This document shows positions 16,799-26,994 of a stretch of DNA of 64,000 bases, piece after piece (the stretch's first letter is position 1; each line of letters opens with the position of its first letter). Below the pieces are notes generated by a model. The model did not search any database and had not been told where the DNA came from. It worked only from the letters and a program-made list of their open reading frames with translations. The DNA is from Paraburkholderia fungorum (GTDB taxonomy: Bacteria; Pseudomonadota; Gammaproteobacteria; Burkholderiales; Burkholderiaceae), in NCBI RefSeq assembly GCF_900099835.1, contig NZ_FNKP01000002.1, positions 1,488,001 to 1,552,000 of the forward strand, read 5' to 3'. The position numbers were made by a program, and so were the translations under genes.

Positions 16799-18466
16799 GT
16801 GGACTTGGCCGATCAGCACGTCGCGGACTCACCTCCAGATTCCCAGCGCCGCTCCGCTTCTACGCTGCCCGCTCAGGCTAGCCCTTGCGACGCGCTCGTC
16901 ATCCGCGCGCAGCCGCTTAGCTCAAATCATCCCTGCCGACGTAAAAAGCTCGCGCTGGCCGCGACGATTCTCGGCTCCAGCATGGCGTTTATCGACGGCT
17001 CCGTCGTCAACGTCGCGCTGCCGTCCATTCAGACCGAACTCGATGCAAGCGTCGCCGCGATCCAGTGGATCGTCGATGCATACCTGCTGTTCCTCGGCTC
17101 ACTGGTGCTGGTGGGCGGCTCGCTCGGCGACAAGCTCGGGCGGCGCACGGTGTTCCTCGCCGGGATCGTGCTGTTTACGCTGGCGTCGGTGGCTTGCGGG
17201 CTGGCTCCGGGCGCGGGCGCACTGATCGCGGCGCGCGCGGTGCAAGGCGTCGGCGCGGCGCTGCTGGTGCCAAGCAGCCTCGCGATCATCGGCGCGGTGT
17301 TCGACGACAAGGAGCGCGGCCAGGCGATCGGCACCTGGGCCGGTGTCGGCGCGATCACGTCGGCGCTGGGACCGGTTGCCGGAGGCTGGCTGGTCGACGC
17401 GTTTTCATGGCGCGCCATCTTCTTCCTGAACGTGCCGATTGCGTGCGCGACCGTCGCGCTGGCCATCGTCGCCGTGCCGGACAGCCGCGGCGACGACATC
17501 GGGCGAAACACAGCGCTTACGCCAGATCAACCGCTCAACCTCGACTGGGCCGGCGCGGCGATGGCAGCCACCGGACTCGCGGCGCTGACCTACGGCCTGA
17601 CCCTCGCATCGACGCACGGATTCGACGACCGCTGGGTGCTCGCGTCGATGTTCGGCGGCCTGATCGTGCTGACCGGCTTCGTGCGGCTCGAAGCGAACAC
17701 CCGTGACCCGATGATGCCGCTCGACGTGTTCCACTCGCGCGATTTCGTCGGCGCGAATCTGGTGACGCTGCTGATCTATTTCGGTCTGGGCGGGGCGCTG
17801 TTCTACCTGCCGTTCACGCTGATCCGCGCTTACGGTTACAGCGCGACTCAGGCGGGTGCGGCGCTGTTACCGGTGCCGGTGACCATCGGCCTGCTGTCGC
17901 GTTTTACCGGCGGATTGACGAGCCGTTACGGCGCGCGGGCCTTGCTGGTCGCAGGCCCCGTAATCGCAGCGGCGGGTTTCGCGATGCTCGCGTTGCCGTG
18001 GGTGCGCGGCGCTTACTGGAGCGGCTTTTTCCCGGCGCTCGTCGTACTGGGACTCGGCATGACCATCACCGTTGCACCGTTGACCACCACCGTGATGACC
18101 TCGGTGACCGCCGCGCGTACGGGCGTCGCGTCGGGCATCAATAACGCGGTCGCGCGGGTGGCGGGATTGCTGGCGATTGCAGTGCTGGGGATCGTGTTCA
18201 TGTGGTCGCGCGAAGCGGCACTCGACGCGCGGCTCGATGCGTTGCATATCCCGCATACGGAACACGCGGCGGCGAATCTCGCGGAGGCGGACGGTGCCGC
18301 ATCGTCGGACGCATCTGCGGGAAGCGCGCAGCAAGCCACCGTCAAGCAGGCTCAGGCCGAATCGCTGGGCGCTGCGCTGCGCGCGGTCGCGCTGGTCTCG
18401 GCGCTGTGCGCGCTGGCGGGTGGCGGGTTGGCGATGCTGACCATTCGTCCGCGACGCGAACCCTGA
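16799..18466 (+). CDS. MFS drug-efflux-type transporter, DHA2 family
   Basis: 555 residues from GTG 16799, with a ~48-residue polar N-terminal extension before the first membrane span. The core has 14 predicted spans, with [22 protein letters not shown] (motif D1 of DHA2 transporters), [16 protein letters not shown] (motif A) and [33 protein letters not shown] (motif C). It exports a substrate by proton antiport. The true start may be further in, close to SSMAFID. It lies beside, and convergent with, the UbiX/UbiD genes. Export of phenolic compounds is a guess. Confidence 0.88.
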   Translation: MDLADQHVADSPPDSQRRSASTLPAQASPCDALVIRAQPLSSNHPCRRKKLALAATILGSSMAFIDGSVVNVALPSIQTELDASVAAIQWIVDAYLLFLGSLVLVGGSLGDKLGRRTVFLAGIVLFTLASVACGLAPGAGALIAARAVQGVGAALLVPSSLAIIGAVFDDKERGQAIGTWAGVGAITSALGPVAGGWLVDAFSWRAIFFLNVPIACATVALAIVAVPDSRGDDIGRNTALTPDQPLNLDWAGAAMAATGLAALTYGLTLASTHGFDDRWVLASMFGGLIVLTGFVRLEANTRDPMMPLDVFHSRDFVGANLVTLLIYFGLGGALFYLPFTLIRAYGYSATQAGAALLPVPVTIGLLSRFTGGLTSRYGARALLVAGPVIAAAGFAMLALPWVRGAYWSGFFPALVVLGLGMTITVAPLTTTVMTSVTAARTGVASGINNAVARVAGLLAIAVLGIVFMWSREAALDARLDALHIPHTEHAAANLAEADGAASSDASAGSAQQATVKQAQAESLGAALRAVALVSALCALAGGGLAMLTIRPRREP

Positions 18467-18512
18467 TCGTAAGGACCATGCCAAGCATGGCCAGCACCGC
18501 TGTCACACAACT

Positions 18513-19172
18513 TCAAATGGTTTCGGCTTCCGCCCTCACCTCCGGCAAACCGTCTTTCACCTTGCCCAGCCCGACCCGCGCCAGATGCTCGGCCTCGCGC
18601 CATCCTTCGATCCGCTCGGTATCCAGCCCGAACAGATCCAGCGCGCGGCTCACCGAATGATCGACCAGATCGTCGATGCTGCCAGGTTTCGCGTAGAACG
18701 CGGGCACCGGCGGAAACACCACCGCGCCCGCTTCCGTCACCGTCAGCATGTTGCGCAGATGGATCAGGTTCAGCGGCGTCTCGCGCGCCATCAGCACGAG
18801 ACGGTTGCGCTCCTTGAGCACCACATCGGCGGCCCGCGTGAGCAGCGTGCTGGTCACGCCCGACGCAATCTCGCCGACCGTGCGCATCGAGCACGGCACC
18901 ACCAGCATGCCGAGCGTGCGGAACGAACCCGACGCGATCGACGCCCCCACGTCACCGATCGGATGAACCACATCAGCGAGATCGTGCAGCTCCTGACGGC
19001 TCAGCGACGACTCGTATTCGCGTGTCAGTTCGGCTGCGCGGCTCATCACCAGATGGGTTTCGATATCGAGTTCGCGCAACATCCTGAGCGCGCGCTCGGC
19101 GTAAATGATGCCCGTCGCACCCGTCACGCCGATAATCAGCCGGGGACGGCCATTTCCCATGCGCTTACTCAT
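18513..19172 (-). CDS. ubiX: UbiX-family flavin prenyltransferase
   Basis: 219 residues. It makes prenylated FMN for UbiD-type decarboxylases from FMN and dimethylallyl phosphate. [24 protein letters not shown] is the flavin-binding N terminus. [54 protein letters not shown] and the late [12 protein letters not shown] are typical. The start overlaps the ubiD stop by eight bases, so the two are translationally coupled. As an accessory pair beside a LysR gene it probably serves the neighbouring decarboxylase rather than ubiquinone synthesis. Confidence 0.92.
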   Translation of the reverse strand: MSKRMGNGRPRLIIGVTGATGIIYAERALRMLRELDIETHLVMSRAAELTREYESSLSRQELHDLADVVHPIGDVGASIASGSFRTLGMLVVPCSMRTVGEIASGVTSTLLTRAADVVLKERNRLVLMARETPLNLIHLRNMLTVTEAGAVVFPPVPAFYAKPGSIDDLVDHSVSRALDLFGLDTERIEGWREAEHLARVGLGKVKDGLPEVRAEAETI

Positions 19173-20721
19173 GATCGGCTCCTTCTTCAGCGTCCTGGTC
19201 GTCGAAAAGATGCGGCGCGAACGGACGCGGATCGACCTCCTTGAACTTCGCGCGGACGAACTCGTGGCGCAGCGCGAACGGCGCGGTGCAGTCGAAAATC
19301 GTCTTGCAGGTCACGCCGCGCGCGGGCAACGCGGGGTTGAACTCCGGCGTCTGCGACGGATCGAGCACGTGTCCGTTGACCTTCGGCAGAAAGACCGTGG
19401 ACAGATCGCCCTGGAAACGCGTGGTCATCGCCCACAACACGTCGTCGCTATCGAACGGATCGACGTCGGCGTCCACCAGCATCACGTGCTTGAGTTCGGA
19501 GTACACGCCGAGCGCGATGATCGCGGCCTGGCGCGCGCGGCCGTCGTCGAATGCGCTTTGCTTGTTGACCTGCAAAATCGCGAGGAACTTGCCGCCGCCG
19601 GCGGTATGCGCGTTCACCTGGCTGACGAACCCGGGCATCGCGGCTTCGACGGCGTTGTGGATGCTCGCCTCGGTCGGGATACCGGCGAGGCTCGTGTGCT
19701 CTTCGCCGGGGCCGACCAGCGTTTGCAGAATTGCGCCATGGCGCATCGTGACGGCCTTGACCCTGATCACCGGGAGCGCCGGATTGGCCGGCCCGTTATA
19801 GCCGGGAAACTCGGGCATGGCGTGACCGGTGCCGGTGTTCTGATCTTCCGCGACGCGCACGTTCGGCAGAATCTCGCCTTCGATCACGATCTCGGCCCGC
19901 GCAATCGACTTCTGCGCGACGCTCACGCAATTCACCAGTTCGACCGGCTTGCCGCGCAGTCCGCCCGCAATCGACAACTCGTCGAACCCGAGCGGCGTGG
20001 TCGGCGCTTCGAAGCATGCGCCAATGTGGATCGCCGGATCGAGCCCCATGTTGATCGACACCGGCAGCGCTTCGCCGCGCGCTTCCGCCTTCTGACGGAA
20101 CGTATCGATGTGACGGCCCGGCGCGAAGAAAATCGACAGTTCGTCGCGACCCTGCACGCACAGGCGGTGGATCGTCACATCCGTGTGACCTTCGTCGGGA
20201 TCGCTGCCCAGCACGAGGCCGAGGCAAAAGAACGGGCCGGCGTCGCTTTCGGTGTTGGTCGGCGCGGGCAGCAGCGTGCGCAGATCGAACGCGGGATCGC
20301 TCGCCAGATGCACGACCTCCTGACACGGCGCGTGTTGCGCGTCGACCGTGACTGGCGCGATCGCGTTCTTGACGGCATCGCCCATCCGCTGCGTGAGCTT
20401 GCGCGGCTCCGATTCGAGCAGCAGACCGACGCGCTTGCGGCTTGCCATCAGCCCGACCAGCACGCGGCTTCCCGGATACCCCTTCACGTTGTTGAACATC
20501 ATCGCCGGACCCGTGCGGGTCGGGCGCTCGACCGTGCCGCCTGCGCCGATGCGCTTGTAGACGCCCGCCAGTTCAGCGTGCGGGTCGACTTCGCGGTCGG
20601 TTTCGTGAAGCTGGCCGGGATAGGCCGCCAGCCGCGCGAGCGCGGAGCGCAGGTCGTTCACTTCGGCGCTGGCTGCGTCCGCTGCAGGAAGAAGCTGTTC
20701 GGGTTTGGCGTTTGCGTTCAT
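19165..20721 (-). CDS. UbiD-family prenyl-FMN-dependent decarboxylase
   Basis: About 518 residues from ATG 20721 (MNANAKPEQ), with ATG 20751 as alternative. It has the UbiD layout: N-terminal domain with [33 protein letters not shown], middle split-barrel with [27 protein letters not shown], the segment [19 protein letters not shown], and a C-terminal dimer domain with [27 protein letters not shown] (the DxD metal/prFMN region). The family removes a carboxyl group from aromatic or unsaturated acids. A LysR activator gene divergent from it and the MFS exporter next door suggest inducible decarboxylation of a phenolic acid. The exact substrate is unknown. Confidence 0.9.
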   Translation of the reverse strand: MNANAKPEQLLPAADAASAEVNDLRSALARLAAYPGQLHETDREVDPHAELAGVYKRIGAGGTVERPTRTGPAMMFNNVKGYPGSRVLVGLMASRKRVGLLLESEPRKLTQRMGDAVKNAIAPVTVDAQHAPCQEVVHLASDPAFDLRTLLPAPTNTESDAGPFFCLGLVLGSDPDEGHTDVTIHRLCVQGRDELSIFFAPGRHIDTFRQKAEARGEALPVSINMGLDPAIHIGACFEAPTTPLGFDELSIAGGLRGKPVELVNCVSVAQKSIARAEIVIEGEILPNVRVAEDQNTGTGHAMPEFPGYNGPANPALPVIRVKAVTMRHGAILQTLVGPGEEHTSLAGIPTEASIHNAVEAAMPGFVSQVNAHTAGGGKFLAILQVNKQSAFDDGRARQAAIIALGVYSELKHVMLVDADVDPFDSDDVLWAMTTRFQGDLSTVFLPKVNGHVLDPSQTPEFNPALPARGVTCKTIFDCTAPFALRHEFVRAKFKEVDPRPFAPHLFDDQDAEEGADHE

Positions 20722-20836
20722 TGATGGGCCTCGTCTGGTGTCGTATTGCATGGGTCGAACGTGCTTTTGTTCAACCGAGGCCCCTATTTGACGCGTCGCA
20801 GCATTAAGGATCAAGCAAGGAAAACCGGCGTTTTTG

Positions 20837-20851
20837 ATAAGATAAACTTAT
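20837..20851. promoter_or_regulatory. LysR-type binding box (T-N11-A)
   Basis: ATAAG-ATAAA-CTTAT is a perfect 5-bp inverted repeat around a 5-bp centre and fits the LysR T-N11-A rule. It lies between the divergent ubiD start (20721) and LysR start (20891), 40 bp before the latter. Confidence 0.6.
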
Positions 20852-20890
20852 TTCATAATCCTGGCGGGGCTTCGCGCCCCCTTTCATTCG

Positions 20891-21802
20891 ATGGATTTTC
20901 GCCACTTCCGCACCTTCGTGATCGCCGCCGAAGAACTGCACCTTGGCCGTACCGCCGAGCGGCTGGGAATCGCCCAGCCGGCGGTCACCCAGCAGATCAA
21001 GGCGCTCGAAGCGTCGCTGGAATTCAAGGTGTTCCGCCGCGTACGTCGCGGGATCGAATTGACCGAAGCGGGTGCGGTTTTTCTCGAACACGCTAAAATC
21101 GCGCTCGACAATGCGTCGACCGCCGTGCTGGCGGGCCGTCGCGCGAGTCGTGGCGAACTCGGCAAGTTGTGCGTCGCCTACGCTCATTCGGCGATGCTGG
21201 AACCGGAATTGCCCGCGCTGCTGAAGCGCTTTTCGCTGGCGCGGCCGGATGTGGAACTCGAACTGATCGGCATTGGCGTGCAGGAGCAGTTGAGCGCGCT
21301 GGGCGAGGAGCGGATCGACGTGGCGTTCCTGCGCTCGCCGGCAGGCGTTGCGCCCGCGACGATCAGGATCACGCCGTTTTCGCACACGCCGCTCGATGCC
21401 GTGCTGCCGCGCGACCACCCCGCCTGCGCGGCCACGGAAGGAAGCGCGCTGTCGCTGCGCGAATTGGCGCGCGAACGGCTGGTCATCGTCGACGACCCCG
21501 CCGGGATCGGTATCGGTCATCGCGCGCTGGAGCTGTGCCGCGAGGCCGGTTTCGAGCCGCGCCGCGTGCTGCGTGTCGCCGATTCCGCGAGCGTCGTCGC
21601 GCTCGCGGCGGCCGGGCTTGGCTTCGGCCTCGTACCGCGCAACCTTGCCCGCTATGCAGCCGACGGCGCAGTGTTCAAATCGCTCGACATGGCAAACTGT
21701 TTCACCGAGATCGTCATCGCGACACGGGCGTTCGACCGCTCGGCGTCCACGCGCGAATTTTTGCGTCTCGCGGCCGGCGGTGCTGAAGGCGGCTCTGCTT
21801 GA
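20891..21802 (+). CDS. LysR-family transcriptional regulator of the ubiD-ubiX pair
   Basis: 303 residues. MDFRHFRTFVIAAEELHLGRTAERLGIAQPAVTQQIKALEASLEFKVFRRVRRGIELTEAGAVFLEHA is a standard LysR winged HTH. The rest is the two-lobed effector domain (VAYAHSAMLEPELPALLKRF, VLPRDHPAC, AGLGFGLVPRNLARY). It is divergent from the UbiD gene with a T-N11-A box between them, so it is likely its activator, responding to an aromatic acid. Start ATG 20891 leaves the HTH complete. Confidence 0.9.
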   Translation: MDFRHFRTFVIAAEELHLGRTAERLGIAQPAVTQQIKALEASLEFKVFRRVRRGIELTEAGAVFLEHAKIALDNASTAVLAGRRASRGELGKLCVAYAHSAMLEPELPALLKRFSLARPDVELELIGIGVQEQLSALGEERIDVAFLRSPAGVAPATIRITPFSHTPLDAVLPRDHPACAATEGSALSLRELARERLVIVDDPAGIGIGHRALELCREAGFEPRRVLRVADSASVVALAAAGLGFGLVPRNLARYAADGAVFKSLDMANCFTEIVIATRAFDRSASTREFLRLAAGGAEGGSA

Positions 21803-22053
21803 CGGGCAAGCTTCGTGCTACCTGAAGCGGGTCGGGCGTGCGGTTCGAGGTGGGCTATCGTTACCCATGAGTCGACCCACGAACCGACGCATCACACCAA
21901 GCCTGACACGCCGTGATGCGCCGCCCCGCCGCATTTCCGAGGAACTTGTACGACCTGACCCGTGTCGGTTCATGGTCACGCCGCCGAAGCCCCCTTTGTC
22001 CCGCCACCACTCTCGGCACAATCATCTGCACCTGGTACCTCGCTTTACACCCT

Positions 22054-24687
22054 ATGCGCAAATTACTTCACGTCTGGTTACTTCTACTTTTCGCCTTCGG
22101 CGTGTCATCCGCCGATGCCGCCGTTGCCGCCACCGCTGCGGCCAAAGCAGCGTCCACGTCACCCGCTTCCGGCGAGGCCGTCAGCCTGACGCCCCAGCAG
22201 GCCCGCGCCGCGCTCGACGTGCTCAACGATCCGAAACGCCGCGCGCAGGTCGCCGACACCCTGCAGGCGATTGCCGCCGCCGGTGCGTTGAGCGCGCCGC
22301 CCGCATCCGCGCCGCAAGCCGCGTCGGCGCCCGCTGCGGCTCCGGCAAGCGGAGTGGCCGCGATTGTCCCCGACGCCTTCAAGTCCAACGGACTCGCGTC
22401 GCAACTTGCCCGTCAGGGCGCGCATTGGGCGGTCAAATTCGGCAAGTCGCTGCGCGGGTCGGTCGCGGCGCTGCTCGACGTGACCTCGGTCCACGCGTGG
22501 TGGAACTGGCAATCGAGCAACCCAGAAGCACGCGCGACGCTGCTGCGCGTCATCGGCTCGCTGCTCGCGGCACTCATTCCCGCGTTCGTGCTCGAATGGC
22601 TCGCGCGGCGGCTGTTGCGCCGCGCTTATCTGGCCTTGGCCGCACGCCGCGAGCGTAACGAACAGGACGAAGCGGCGCGCGCCGATCTCCCCGTCGATGT
22701 CGTGCCGCCGTCCGCCGATGCACCGAACGCCGCACCCGCGCTGCCGGTTTCACCCGCCGCGCCCGGCACCGCCGGCAAGTCGCCCGCCGACAGCAAGGTG
22801 ATCGAAGCGAAAGGCAAGCAGAACGCGCGGCATCACTGGACGCTGCTGCAGCGTCTGCCGCGCGCGCTGTTCATCACCGTGTTGCGGTTGCTGCCGCTCG
22901 TGGTTTTCGTCGGCGCGGCGAGCGCGCTGATGTCGATCTACGCCGACAACGGCACGGCGCAAGACCGCGCCCTCGATTCGCTGATCGACATCTACGTGTT
23001 GTCGCGCGTCATCGTGATCGGTTTCGGGTTCTTCCTGCAACCCACCGCGCCGCGTCTGCGGCTGCTCAACATGAGCGATGCGTGGGCGATGTTCGTGCAG
23101 CGCTGGATCGTGCGGATCGTTGCCGTAGTCGGCAGCGGCGTCGCGCTCGCCGAAGTCGCGCAGTCGGTCGGCCTGAACGATGCCGCGCATCTCGCGTTGC
23201 TGAAGGTGGTCACGCTGGCGGGTCACGTCATGCTGTCGGTGCTGATACTGCAATGCGCACGGCCGGTCGGCGAGTTGATCCGCAAACGCTTTGCCGCGCA
23301 CGCGTCGCTGCAGATGCTCGGCAACGCATTCGCCGACGCGTGGGCGTGGTTCGCGGTCGCGATCGTGATGGCGCTGTGGGTCGTCTGGGCGTTCGACGTG
23401 CAGAACGGTTATCACACGCTGCTGCATGTCGGCGGCCTGTCGATCGCGATCCTCGTCGGCGCGCGGGTCGTGTCGATCGTGATTTTCGGTGCGCTGGCGC
23501 GGCTCTTTCACGTGGAAGACGAGTCGCAGAAGTCGCTCGTGCATCAGCACGCGTACCGTTATTACCCGCTGTTGCGCCGCCTGATCGGCTGGCTGATCGG
23601 CATCGCGACCGCCCTCGGGCTGCTGCAGGTGTGGGGCGTCGATGTGGTCGATCTGTTCGGTGCGGGCACGGTCGGGCACCGGCTCGCGTCGGCGCTGGCG
23701 ACCATCGGCGTGGCGGCGGTGATCGCGCTGGTCGTATGGGAAGCCGTCAACGTGTCGGTCGAACAGCGGCTGGACCGCTGGACCACCAGCGGCGATCTGG
23801 TGCGCGCCGCGCGCCTGCGCACATTGCTGCCGATGCTGCGCAGCGCGCTCTTCTGCGTGATCGCGCTGGTGGTCGTGCTCACCGGCCTCAGCGAACTCGG
23901 CGTGAACATCGGGCCGCTGCTGGCGGGCGCGAGTATCTTCGGCGTCGCGCTGGGCTTCGGCTCGCAAAAGCTCGTGCAGGATTTCATCACCGGCATTTTC
24001 CTGTTGATGGAAAACGCGATGCAGGTCGGCGACTGGGTCACGCTCGCGGGCGTGTCGGGCACCGTCGAATATCTGTCGATCCGCACGGTGCGGCTGCGCG
24101 GTAGCGACGGCTCGCTGTTCACGGTGCCGTTCAGTTCGGTATCGACGGTGAACAACACCAATCGCGGGCTGGGCAATGCGGCGGTGCGGGTCAATATCGT
24201 GTTCGGCCAGGACACCGATCTCGCGATCGACACGCTGAAGGAAATCGGCGCGGCGCTGCGTCAGGACGACAAGTTCAAGGACGGCATCCTGTCCGACTTC
24301 TCGTTCTGGGGCGTCGATGGCGTGGACGGCTCGGCTGTTACGCTCGCCGGTCAGATTCAATGCCGCGACACGACCCGCTGGGGCGTGCAGCGCGAATTCA
24401 ACCGGCGCATTCTCGACCGGTTCCGTGAGTTGGGAATCGAGATTGCGAATCCGCAGCGCCATCTTCTGACGTGGGACCCGGAGAGCGTGCCCGCGCAGAT
24501 CGGCGGAGGCGAAACGCGTGCGCCCGAGGTGAAGGATGACGCGGCACCCCCGCCGTCGCCAGCAGATGTACCGCGAAAAGACGACGACGGCGATGCGCCG
24601 GTCGAAGATCAGATTCCGGTCGATCCGCAACCGGCCGGTGGCCCGGGAACGCCTGCGAATCCAGGCACGCCCTCGCCTCACAAATAA
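22054..24687 (+). CDS. Large MscS-family mechanosensitive channel
   Basis: 877 residues from ATG 22054 (MRKLLHVWLLLLFAFGVSSADA), chosen because it gives a clean signal peptide. An upstream in-frame ATG at 21913 gives an unlikely leader. After the signal there is an Ala-rich periplasmic region, a polar loop (~200-260) and about ten membrane helices. The MscS core near residues 600-700 has LLAGASIFGVALGFGSQKLVQDFITGIFLLMENAMQVGDWVTLAGVSGTVEYLSIRTVRLR. A Pro-rich tail (PPPSPADVPRKDD...PSPHK) follows. Size and plan are like E. coli YbiO. It releases solutes on osmotic downshock. Confidence 0.9.
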   Translation: MRKLLHVWLLLLFAFGVSSADAAVAATAAAKAASTSPASGEAVSLTPQQARAALDVLNDPKRRAQVADTLQAIAAAGALSAPPASAPQAASAPAAAPASGVAAIVPDAFKSNGLASQLARQGAHWAVKFGKSLRGSVAALLDVTSVHAWWNWQSSNPEARATLLRVIGSLLAALIPAFVLEWLARRLLRRAYLALAARRERNEQDEAARADLPVDVVPPSADAPNAAPALPVSPAAPGTAGKSPADSKVIEAKGKQNARHHWTLLQRLPRALFITVLRLLPLVVFVGAASALMSIYADNGTAQDRALDSLIDIYVLSRVIVIGFGFFLQPTAPRLRLLNMSDAWAMFVQRWIVRIVAVVGSGVALAEVAQSVGLNDAAHLALLKVVTLAGHVMLSVLILQCARPVGELIRKRFAAHASLQMLGNAFADAWAWFAVAIVMALWVVWAFDVQNGYHTLLHVGGLSIAILVGARVVSIVIFGALARLFHVEDESQKSLVHQHAYRYYPLLRRLIGWLIGIATALGLLQVWGVDVVDLFGAGTVGHRLASALATIGVAAVIALVVWEAVNVSVEQRLDRWTTSGDLVRAARLRTLLPMLRSALFCVIALVVVLTGLSELGVNIGPLLAGASIFGVALGFGSQKLVQDFITGIFLLMENAMQVGDWVTLAGVSGTVEYLSIRTVRLRGSDGSLFTVPFSSVSTVNNTNRGLGNAAVRVNIVFGQDTDLAIDTLKEIGAALRQDDKFKDGILSDFSFWGVDGVDGSAVTLAGQIQCRDTTRWGVQREFNRRILDRFRELGIEIANPQRHLLTWDPESVPAQIGGGETRAPEVKDDAAPPPSPADVPRKDDDGDAPVEDQIPVDPQPAGGPGTPANPGTPSPHK

Positions 24688-24717
24688 CGCAACGACGCAC
24701 GGTGCGGTAGCGCGAAC

Positions 24718-26994
24718 CTACCGCACCACCCACCAGCGCGGCAGCAGGCGCCGCACTTCGGGGCGCCGGTAGCGATCGTCGATCAGATGCACCACGCCAC
24801 GGTCCTGCTCCGTGCGGATCACGCGCCCTGCCGCCTGCACCACTTTCCGCAAACCCGGGTACAGGTACATGTAGTCGTACCCGCTGCCAAACTTCGCGTC
24901 CATCGTGCGGCGCATCTGCTCGTTGACGTCGTTCATCTGCGGCAAGCCGAGCGTGGCGATGAACGCGCCGATCAACTGCTGGCCGACCAGATCGACACCC
25001 TCCGAAAACGCGCCGCCGAGCACCGCGAACCCCACGCCCTGATTCATGGTGCGGAATCGCGCAAGAAATGCATCGCGCGCGGCTTCGTCCATGCCGGGTT
25101 GCTGCGCCCACACGGGCAGATCGGGATGCCGCTCGCGCATCAATTCGACCACCTGTTGCAGATAATCGAAGCTGCTCAGGAACCCCAGGTAATTGCCTGG
25201 CCGGCTCGCGTACTGCGTGGCGATCAGATCGACGATCGGCGCGAGCGATTGTTCGCGGTCGCGCCAGCGAGTCGATACGTTGGCCGCCACGCGCACTTCG
25301 AGCTGCTCCGCGCGAAACGGCCCTTCGACATCGAGCCATTGCGTGTCGTCCGGCAAACCGAGCGTGTCGAGATAGAAATGATGCGGGTTGAGCGTGCCGG
25401 AAAACATCACCGTGGTACGGGCCGCCGCGTAACGCGGCGCCAGAAACGGCGCAGGGATCACGTTGCGCACGCACAGCGTGGCGCTGGTCTTGCCGCGCGG
25501 CGCGTAGCGGTCGGCGTTAAGCGTGATGTCGAAGATCGAATGCTCGCCGAACTGCTCGGCCAGCGCGACGAAATGCATCGCGTCGAAGAAAAACCGCAGC
25601 GACGCTTCGTCGATGGAAAGCGGTGCGTCGGCAAGCTGGTCGGTGACCGCGCCGATCAGATTCTGCGCGGCCTGTAGCAGTTGACCCGGCACCTCGGCGT
25701 AGACCTGATAGGTGTCGGTCTGCGCGCGTTTTACCGCGTTCCACGCGCGTTGCAGGCGTTCGAGCGGGCGGCGCAACGTAGTGGGTGCGCTCTTGCGCGC
25801 GACCCGGAACGCCGCCTGATCGAGCGACGCGCTGTACATGCCACGCGCGCGGTCGAGCAGGTTGTGCGCTTCGTCCACCAGCACGCCGACGCGCCACTGG
25901 TTGAGCTGCGTCAGCGCGTACAGCATCGCGCTGCCGTCGTAGTAGTAGTTGTAATCGCCGACCACCACGTCGGCCCAGCGCGCCAACTCCTGCGCCAGAT
26001 AGTACGGACAGATTTCATGCGCCAGCGCCGCGTCGCGCACCGCTGCGCGATCCAGACGCGGGCCGGCCAGCGCCGTGGCGCGGGCCGCGTCGAGCCGGTC
26101 GTAGAACCCGTTCGCAAGCGGACAGGAATCGCCGTTACACGCCTTGTCGGGATGCTCGCAGGCTTTGTCGCGGGCGACCAGTTCGAGCGTTCTCAGCGGC
26201 AACGGTGCGGAAGACACCGCCGCGCTTCGATGCAGCGTGTCGATTGCATCGAGGGCCAGCGCGCGGCCCGGCGTCTTCGCGGTCAGAAAAAATACGCGGT
26301 CGATCTGATCCGACGCGCACGCTTTGAGCAGCGGAAAAATCGTCGCCAGCGTTTTGCCGATGCCGGTCGGCGCCTGTGCCATCAGCGGCTTACCGTCTCG
26401 CGCCGCCCGATATACCGACACCGCCAGTTCACGCTGCCCACTGCGAAACTGCCCATGCGGAAACTGCAACGCGCCGAGCGCGGCATTGCGTGCGACGCGA
26501 TGCGCGTCTTCCTGCACGGCCCAATCGAGAAAACTTTCACACTGCTCGACGAAGAAAATTTCGAGTTCACGCGCCGTATGCGTTTGCGTCAGCACGGTTT
26601 CTTTCTGGCTGCCGATATCGAAGTAAACAAGCGCAACGTCCAGCCCGGCAAGCCCGCGCGCGCGACACAGCAGATGGCCGTACACCAGCGCCTGCGCCCA
26701 ATGCAGCGCGCGGTGATTGGCGGGCATTCGCGCCAGATCGCCGCGATGCGTCTTGATCTCTTCGAGCCGGCGCGCCACCGGGTCGTGGCCGTCGGCGCGG
26801 CCGCGCACGGTCAGGCTGCGATGCGTGCCCGTCAGCGCGATTTCGGTTTCATAGCTGCTCGTGCGACGACCCGCGACGGTCAGGTGCCCCGCCATGCCTT
26901 CGAGCGAAGTCGGCGCGGGCGTGAAGCGCAGATCCAGATCGCCGCGTCTCGCAGTGAATTCGCACAGCGCGCGAACCGCGACTACATAGTTCAT
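24718..26994 (-). CDS. XPD/DinG-type Fe-S ATP-dependent DNA helicase
   Basis: 758 residues from ATG 26994. Residues ~80-150 look like a PD-(D/E)XK-type Cas4/RecB nuclease-like part (EIKTHRGDLARMPANHRALHWAQALVYGHLL). Then superfamily 2 helicase motifs follow: Walker A MAQAPTGIGKTLATIFPLLKA, an Fe-S cysteine set CEHPDKACNGDSCPL...CPYYLAQE, DEAH box VDEAHNLLDRARG, VMFSGTLNPHHFYLDTLG, and VI-like QAAGRVIRTEQDRGVV. This is the XPD/Rad3 group, acting 5'-3' on damaged DNA. The start overlaps the stop of the VRR-NUC gene by ATGA, so the two form one SOS-type unit. Confidence 0.9.
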   Translation of the reverse strand: MNYVVAVRALCEFTARRGDLDLRFTPAPTSLEGMAGHLTVAGRRTSSYETEIALTGTHRSLTVRGRADGHDPVARRLEEIKTHRGDLARMPANHRALHWAQALVYGHLLCRARGLAGLDVALVYFDIGSQKETVLTQTHTARELEIFFVEQCESFLDWAVQEDAHRVARNAALGALQFPHGQFRSGQRELAVSVYRAARDGKPLMAQAPTGIGKTLATIFPLLKACASDQIDRVFFLTAKTPGRALALDAIDTLHRSAAVSSAPLPLRTLELVARDKACEHPDKACNGDSCPLANGFYDRLDAARATALAGPRLDRAAVRDAALAHEICPYYLAQELARWADVVVGDYNYYYDGSAMLYALTQLNQWRVGVLVDEAHNLLDRARGMYSASLDQAAFRVARKSAPTTLRRPLERLQRAWNAVKRAQTDTYQVYAEVPGQLLQAAQNLIGAVTDQLADAPLSIDEASLRFFFDAMHFVALAEQFGEHSIFDITLNADRYAPRGKTSATLCVRNVIPAPFLAPRYAAARTTVMFSGTLNPHHFYLDTLGLPDDTQWLDVEGPFRAEQLEVRVAANVSTRWRDREQSLAPIVDLIATQYASRPGNYLGFLSSFDYLQQVVELMRERHPDLPVWAQQPGMDEAARDAFLARFRTMNQGVGFAVLGGAFSEGVDLVGQQLIGAFIATLGLPQMNDVNEQMRRTMDAKFGSGYDYMYLYPGLRKVVQAAGRVIRTEQDRGVVHLIDDRYRRPEVRRLLPRWWVVR

